Origin: Atherinomorus stipes
Taxonomy: Eukaryota; Chordata; Actinopteri; Atheriniformes; Atherinidae
Reading direction: 5' to 3'
Length of the DNA stretch: 64,000 bases
Assembly: GCA_023101725.1 (NCBI GenBank)
Contig: JALJCO010013636.1
Coordinates: 1 to 64,000, forward strand
The notes under the pieces: model-generated
Database searches by the model: none
Told to the model about the DNA's origin: nothing
Seen by the model: only the letters and a program-made list of their open reading frames with translations
Made by a program: the position numbers and the translations under genes
Shown here: positions 57,776 through 64,000 of the stretch, in pieces
Layout of the letters: each line of letters opens with the position of its first letter
Numbering within the stretch: the stretch's first letter is position 1

Positions 57776-58682
57776 AGGAATAGTTCACCCACAGAATGAT
57801 TTAACTGTATTTTCCACTTACCCTCATGGTGAGCAAGACTCTGGAGCACTTTTTTAATATCTCAAATGCAGCCGGCGATCAGGAAGGCTTCTCTTTTTCC
57901 CCCAACTTTCATATAATGGAGTTCGCTGGGGTTCAAGCCAAAAAGGTGCATAAAAGTCCACAAAAACTTGTCAATATTCCTCCATACTGCTCGTCCAATG
58001 TAATCCAAGTGTTCTGAGTGGGTAGCGTCCAGAAATTACTCGAAACAGCATCATTTAGTACATTTTTAGAGCCTAAACATTGCTATATCCTTTTTTCTGC
58101 AAGAGCGCCAAAGCGCGTTCATGACAAGACGGAAGCCTCGGCCTTCAGAGCCTACTGTGCCGATAATGCAAGCGTAGAAGAAGAAATTTGCTGTTTACAT
58201 TGTGTTAAGAGCGCCAGAGCTGCAGACAAACCGGGACAAACACAAGAGGGGTTGGATATTGATTTAAAACAAAGAAAAAAAGAAAAAGAGAACGCGCAAT
58301 CTTGTCTGCCGTGGCTTCCGTGGCTTCCGTAGTTTCGTGAACGTGCATCGGCTTGCTTGCTAGACATGCGATGTACTACTGGTTAGGCTCTAAAAATATA
58401 CCAAATGATGTCGTTTCGAGTAAATTCTGGATGCTACCCACTCAGGACACTTGGATTACATTGGATGAGCAGTATGGAGGAATATTGACAAGTTTTTGTG
58501 GACTTTTATGGACCTTTTTGGCTTGAACCCCAGCGAACTCCATTATATGAAAGTTGGGGGAAAAGAGAAGCCTTCCTGATCGCCGGCTGCATTTGAGATA
58601 TTAAAAAAGTGCTCCAGAGTCTTGCTCACCATGAGGGTAAGTGGAAAATACAGTTAAATCATTCTGTGGGTGAACTCCTCCT
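57776..58682. mobile_element. 907-bp TTAA-flanked element with about 300-bp inverted arms
   Basis: TTAA lies at both borders (57772-57775 and 58683-58686). The ends read AGGAATAGTTCACCCACAGA on the left and, inversely, AGGAGGAGTTCACCCACAGA on the right. The two arms stay nearly identical for about 300 bp (left 57776-58075, right about 58389-58682) with only scattered differences, which indicates a young insertion or recent arm conversion. The loop of about 300 bp contains an open frame running from 58018 to 58332 with no recognisable domain. The TTAA plus AGG.ATAGTTCACCC start is that of a very abundant fish family, usually placed with TTAA-targeting (Kolobok/piggyBac) elements. Confidence 0.95.
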
Positions 58683-58686
58683 TTAA

Positions 58687-61600
58687 AATGCACAAGTACT
58701 GTATACAGGTATTTGCCAACATGCCATAGTAATGCATCAAATTCTTAACTTTTCTTCAGTCTTTACATCTACATGTGAATCTCTGGGGTTCCTTGTTCAT
58801 TCACAGCTGACACAGTGAGCTTTTTAAAATGTACTGTATTGGTACAGTATGTAAGGGATGAGGTAAACTAAACCAGTCATCCTGAGGATCATTCTGGTTG
58901 TGGCTTGTCAGCTTGCCATCATGTGCGGTGCTTTGGTCACATGAATCACCATTTGCACCAACTTATGTGATTTATTTGGGTGGTCCATCTTCTTCCTCAA
59001 TCTAAATGCTACAGTCATCCTGTGATTTTCCTGAGTTTGTAAAAATATAGAAGGAGATGTTCATGACTCATTTTATTTGAATTTATATGATTAAGTTTCT
59101 GTATGAATAAAAATTGTTTAATTCTATTAATGTAGTTTGATTAATAAGGGGAACAAAATCAACCCACATCAAAGGAAGTATATGAACGCTGAGTACTCCC
59201 AACTCAGACTGACGTTACAGTATCTGTCACGTTTGGCAATGCTGTTAAAAAAAAACTGCAAACATACAGTAACACAGAATAGAGCCGCTCCCCGTCTTTC
59301 GACATCAGTGTGTCTTCAATACACGACCTCCCAGAAACTGAAAGTGCTCCCAGAATAGAAAAAGAACTGGTTATTGACTCTGTACTACGCCCAAGTGGGC
59401 TTTATGATTTAGTGCAGTGAGCCGGCAACTCTCTGAGCAATGTGCAGCAAACAAAAAACATTTTATCAATATTCCATCAGGCAGTAACCCTCTCCCTGTT
59501 AATATAGTGCCCAGACGCATCTTAGCACCCCAGCAGATCGTGCATTCAGGCAGCAGCTGCTCTCGAGGCAGTCTTGAATTAAATGGATGAAATGTCACTG
59601 AGCATGTTTTTCTTTTTCTTTTTTTTTCTTTTTTTTAAAGAGACTTTGTTAACTTTTTTTTTTATCTTAGAAGATTTTATCAACCATATGTGGCTGTTTC
59701 ACATCGCTGTCAGACAGCTGGGTGACAGAAATAAATGTCTGATGTCAAAATAACACACAGGAAAGACAGGCATGGAGTAAAAACATGTATTGCCTGCCAC
59801 ACTTTTTATGGACTTTGTATTGTTTGATAAGCTCTTTCAAATTCAGAAAACTTAGCTTTAAAACACAGAAATCAGAAAATTAAGCATCTGTAACCAGTTT
59901 ACCAACAGACTCACTCGGGTTATATAAACATGACTTTTTTGTATATTGTACTGGTGAGAATTCAGAGAAATTTTAAGCTCAATGACAAATTTACACTGTA
60001 ATGCTTCCATTTCACCACCGTAGATCTATTTTGTCTCTAAATACTGTACTAACTCTTCTTTACCTTGAAGATTGAGATAAAAGATAAAAATAAAATCTAT
60101 TTTCAGGAAAAAAGGGTAGAATTAAAGGTTGAATATGTGATATTTTTATTAAAAGTATATTTTAAAAAAAAAAAAATCTGGGATGGGGAAGAAAGAAAAA
60201 AAATCTAAAAAATATTTATAAAAAAATAATAAAAAAAATTTGGAATATATATAAAGGAAAAAGAAAAATATGGTAGAGGAAGAAAAGAAGGGGAGGAGCC
60301 TGAATATTATTGAGGAGGAAAAAAAGGGAAAAAGAAGGAAGAAACCAAAGACCATTCAAAGAGCCCAGATAGTATAATGTGGCCCCGGGTTTTACGCTCC
60401 CGAAACATTTTTTCATTGACTTTATTTTTGGACAATATTAGTTGTTTTAAATGATTTTGTCAAGAGGCAGGAGGTTGGAGTGAGGAGGTAAATGGGCAGA
60501 GATTCAAGGGGTTTCTTTTGCAATGTTTGAAGGAGGAAGCGAGTACTTAAAAAGCAAAAAACTGGAAAAAGAATGGGTGAAAACTTATTAATAAGATCTG
60601 AAGAGGTTGAGAGTCTGACTCAAATTCAACAGCCAAGAGTTTGGTGTTATGATTGAAGCTGTGAACCTAAAATGAAGAAATGTGAGCGGTGCCACACCTT
60701 CACGTCATTCCAGCTAGTCTGAAGTTTATTGCAAATTACTTGCTTGCTCTGTCACAGCCTGGTGATTCTTTTCATTTCACAGAGAGCCCGAGGTAAAAGC
60801 TCACCCCTACTAAATTGTATCGATAATTAATAATTGATTTCAGGGATATTGTAGCTCTGTAGAATACAGTTCATCAACAGTGCTTTACATTGGGTTATGT
60901 CAGATGCTTTGTGTTGTATGGAAAGAGCTTAAATATTAAAGCACAAATTGCATCCAGCTTATTTGGCTTTTAGGTTTCACTCGTTCTTTTACTTTGCCCT
61001 TGGTTCCCAGGGTAATTTGTAGTGTATGCTGGAGCTGAGGTGCCTTGAGGGAGGAGGGACTCGCTGCCGAAATCAGCAAGACTGCTCTGTTGAAGGGGCA
61101 CGAGATGTGTAGTGCAGCTTGTGTTGTAGATTATGATATTTATCATATGGCAGCGTGCCATTAAGCATGGTGCGGTAATCCAAACAGCTCTCTGTGATAA
61201 GTAGATGCTTCCACAGATGATTGCAGCCCTGAGGACAGGCGAGTTGAGCCGCTGAACCGGAGCCCAGCTCAGCCGCCTCTGACAGCGCAGAGGAGCTGCA
61301 AACTGCACCGAGATGAGAACCCTTCACAGCCATCAGAAGTAGATGACACTTTACTTAGAGTGGAAATCAGCACATCCATGCTATATGAGCGTCACTAAAC
61401 AGTCTGACAAGGTTTTTTTTATGCGATTAACGATTCAATAACTGGTTGAGGTTTGTGTTATTTGAGTGCGTGTGATCAAGCACAACTCTAGATTTAAAGA
61501 CAGCAGGAGACATGCATTCAGTTCATCTGTAAAGTGGTTTATTTTTTTAAAAAAATGTATTTTGATTATTGAAATCCCAAGAAAAAATAAAACATTTGTA

Positions 61601-62781
61601 GAGCTTCTATTTACTATCATAAATAGCTAAGAACCATTTCCATCTAACACAGATGACTCCATGGGAAAAGAGATCATCAGCATTATAATTGAAGTCAATA
61701 AACAGGCAGGATATACCATGGGCAGATTCTGTCACAGACCCCAAAGCTTTTACCTTGTGAGTGTCTACCAACTCTGCACTCTGGACTGCAACTCACACCG
61801 AAAGAGGAAAACACTCCTACAGGAAACCACTTAAGTGACCGCTACCATTAGGCTTACCACACTGCATGCAAGGGTGAGGATTCCACATATTCTCCTCCCC
61901 AGTTTGTCCCACTGCCAACTAAAGAGAATGAAACCCAAAGAAAATTATTATCAGCTAGTTCAGTTTACAATGAAGACAATATCACTACTAAATCATAGAA
62001 GAAATGTAACACTTGCTCATAATAATAATATAGACATCCTGGACAGTTTACAGTAAGAGGAATGATGAAATCCAGTTCAGTGTAGTAGCCACCCAACAAG
62101 GATTGACCGGTCCAGGTAAGTCAGCAGCCTGACAATAAGTCTGCAATAAGGACAACACAATCAAAATAGTTTCCATCAACTGGCAAATATACTTGAGGGA
62201 CTTTTCCTCCTACATAACCACACCAGCTCAGGTTACCCTTGTGACTGAGGCCCTGACTAAAGGGAACACTGGGAACAGCAGGCTGACAGCTGTGGCTCGT
62301 ACCAGGAGGAGACAAGGGCTGAATTCCCTTTAATCAAGACACTACCAATACTACTGTAATACTATGATGACGACTACTACTACCACTACTGCTGCTGCTG
62401 CTCACACCAAACAAATTTTACCACACATCGACCAGGTTCCAGACAAAGAGCGACTTATTGCCCACACCCAATGGCGCACCCAAAGGGTGGCCAGTTATAT
62501 ACATTTTACATTTTATTTAATCATACAATACATGTAAAATCATAAGAAAGTACAGAGAAACAGAAAAGGAACAGTAGGGGAAAAGCAGGGGAAGAGGAAA
62601 GAGCAGACGAAGACAACAACTGCAGAGATGGTGAGAGCTGCTAAAGAAAGGCAGTGTGAGTATATCAGGCATGCTGGGCAGTTGAAAAAGTCATCGCAGA
62701 GCATTACCGCCACCAGTAGCGTAATTAGGTTCATTTTGTCATCTCTTTAATTCAAGTATCAAAGTTCTTTTTTCAAGACGA
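58687..62781. other. Mostly unannotated; some low-complexity and a unique-looking block
   Basis: T/C-rich tracts lie at 59608-59637 and an A/G-rich stretch at 60165-60345. The block 60960-61350 is repeat-free and of balanced composition, with a TATGATATTTATCATATG palindrome-like word near 61133; it may be regulatory but no exon was seen. Mixed ACT/CTG triplets lie at 62372-62402. Confidence 0.4.
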
Positions 62782-63016
62782 GATTTTTGGGAGTTGTAGT
62801 TTACCTTGACATATTTTGACTGTTTGTTTTTTGACTTTAGTCTTCCTTAGAAGTGTCATATGATGTCTGTCATGACGTGTCCTTATCAGCTGATGGAATC
62901 CTGAAGGATTCCTGGAGGGCCCGTCGGGCGCATCTGTCAGATTGCCCGGCAGGCCGTCCAGGAAGACTGAAGTGACAGTTGAAACCTGTGAAGGTAAACT
63001 ACAACTCCTAAAAATC
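62782..63016. mobile_element. 235-bp MITE with 26-bp inverted ends
   Basis: GATTTTTGGGAGTTGTAGTT plus TACCTT (62782-62807) is inverted at 62991-63016 with one mismatch. The GGGAGTTGTAGTTTACC motif recalls a sequence frequent at vertebrate DNA-element ends (ACTACAACTCCC). Inside is a GC-rich near-palindrome, GGAGGGCCCGTCGGGCGC / GCCCGGCAGGCCGTCC (62913-62961). Confidence 0.8.
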
Positions 63017-63080
63017 TTTTGCCATGAAGAAAGTACGGTGGCCCAGAAGGGTCGCAACAAAACAAAAGCCACAACACCAC

Positions 63081-63438
63081 ACAATTAACCGCAACACAAC
63101 ACAATTAACCGCAACACAACCAAATTAACCACAACACAACACAATTAACCGCAACACAACACAATTAACCGCAACACAACCAAATTAACCGCAACACAAC
63201 ACAATTAACCACAACACAACACAATTAACCGCAACACAACACAATTAGTCACAACACAACACAATTAACCGCAACACAACACAATTAACCACAACACTAC
63301 ACAATTAACCACAACACAACACAATTAACCGCAACACAACACAATTAACCGCAACACAACACAATTAACCACAACACAACACAATTAACCGCAACACAAC
63401 ACAATTAGCCGCAACACAACACAATTACCGCAACACAC
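63081..63438. repeat. Minisatellite, 20-bp unit, about 18 copies
   Basis: The unit is ACAATTAACCGCAACACAAC. Seventeen units keep exact 20-bp register from 63081 to 63420, and an eighteenth is one base short. Variants are ACAACACAAC for GCAACACAAC in six units, CAAATTAACC at 63121 and 63181 (60 bp apart), and single changes at 63241, 63281 and 63401. Similar sequence (GGGTCGCAACAAAACAAAAG) leads in from the left. Confidence 0.98.
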
Positions 63439-63499
63439 ACGAAGCTGCACGGAAGTGGTTTTTTTTTTTTTTTTCTTCTTTTCTTCATTTTTAGAATTT
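63439..63499. other. T-rich spacer
   Basis: A run of T and C (63460-63490) separates the minisatellite from the CpG-rich patch. Confidence 0.6.
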
Positions 63500-63780
63500 G
63501 CCACCGGAAATTCGTTATGACACAGGAAGTGGCCACCCACATATAGCAGTGGACTCCGCGGTTGATCCGCCTGACAGTAGAGCGCTTATTGATCTCTGCC
63601 CAACACTAGCTGAGCGTGGGAAAGGCGGACTGTCAAACCTCGGACCGCGGCGGATACGGATCAAGTCCGATAAACAGGAGATGCAGTCTTTTTCTCCCAG
63701 CGCCACCACGTGGGGTCTCACCGTCACCTACGGACCCGCTGTGCATCTGGGCGGATAGATTTTACGAGGCTGGAGTTAGT
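63500..63780. promoter_or_regulatory. CpG-rich patch, possible CpG island or young element
   Basis: About twenty CpG dinucleotides lie in some 265 bp, far more than in the flanking AT-rich DNA, including CTCGGACCGCGGCGGATACG and an E-box CACGTG (63707-63712). A plus-strand frame of 86 codons (63498-63758) has no recognisable domain. It could be a promoter of a gene beyond the window, or part of a recently inserted, not yet CpG-depleted transposon. The sequence alone does not decide. Confidence 0.35.
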
Positions 63781-64000
63781 TTAAAAAAAGAGATCACCAA
63801 AAAGACGAAGAGTAGCCCACAGCTTGTTTATTGATCTTGGTGTCGCGGACAAATGTAGTATTCTAAATGTGGATTTCACTTTTATTTGAGGATAAATGAC
63901 GATGTGAAAGCTTATGTATAATTTTGGATAGTTTATGTGTAATTTTATTTGGATGACATGAACGAGGAATATAAAGTTGACGTTAAGTGACGTGAATGTA
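63781..64000. other. Unannotated window end
   Basis: AT-rich, no recognised feature. Confidence 0.4.

Noticed and set aside
58018..58332. 104-codon frame in the large TTAA element
   Set aside because: It lies partly in the inverted arm and partly in the loop of a non-autonomous element, and carries no transposase motif.
60149..60416. Phenylalanine-rich minus-strand frames
   Set aside because: They are translations of an A/G-rich low-complexity tract.

Overview
The window looks like non-coding nuclear DNA from a ray-finned (teleost) fish: an intron, a gene desert, or both. It is AT-rich and has no long open reading frame or convincing host exon. It is crowded with decayed transposons of the mix usual in teleosts: Tc1/mariner copies and short derivatives, hAT-type elements opening with GGCTGCACAA or CAGGGATGGGCAAC, elements flanked by TTAA, L2-like LINEs, another non-LTR LINE family, and tRNA-derived SINEs. 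Every recognisable protein-coding trace belongs to a mobile element and is broken.

Layout. 0-10 kb: a Tc1 transposase relic at the left edge, a SINE relic, four short DNA elements including a long fold-back at 4.3-4.6 kb, and a 1.2-kb transposon with a terminal hairpin and an internal duplication. 10-23 kb: a reverse-transcriptase relic, two elements at TTAA-like sites, a 0.5-kb element with TAGCTGCATTTACATGGA ends, an intact-looking unique block (about 18.8-19.5 kb), a cluster of retroelement tails, and a hAT-type MITE. 23-32 kb: mostly quiet, then a MITE carrying a LINE tail, a 16-bp-arm perfect hairpin, a long CA/TA microsatellite, and one LINE apparently inserted in another. 32-47 kb: homopolymer runs, a 28-bp perfect palindrome, three L2 fragments and a tRNA-like SINE. 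48-50 kb: a frameshifted hAT dimerisation-domain relic. 55-59 kb: an L2 split by a hAT-type element that itself carries a LINE tail, then a 392-bp fold-back, then a 907-bp element with arms of about 300 bp at TTAA sites. 62-64 kb: a 235-bp inverted-terminal-repeat element, an 18-copy 20-bp minisatellite and a CpG-rich patch.

No genes here act as a pathway. The biology is layered transposon insertion around stretches of unique sequence, some of which have the texture of conserved vertebrate regulatory DNA. No CRISPR array, operon, rRNA gene or functional tRNA was seen. Family names come from recognised motifs and end sequences, not from a database search.
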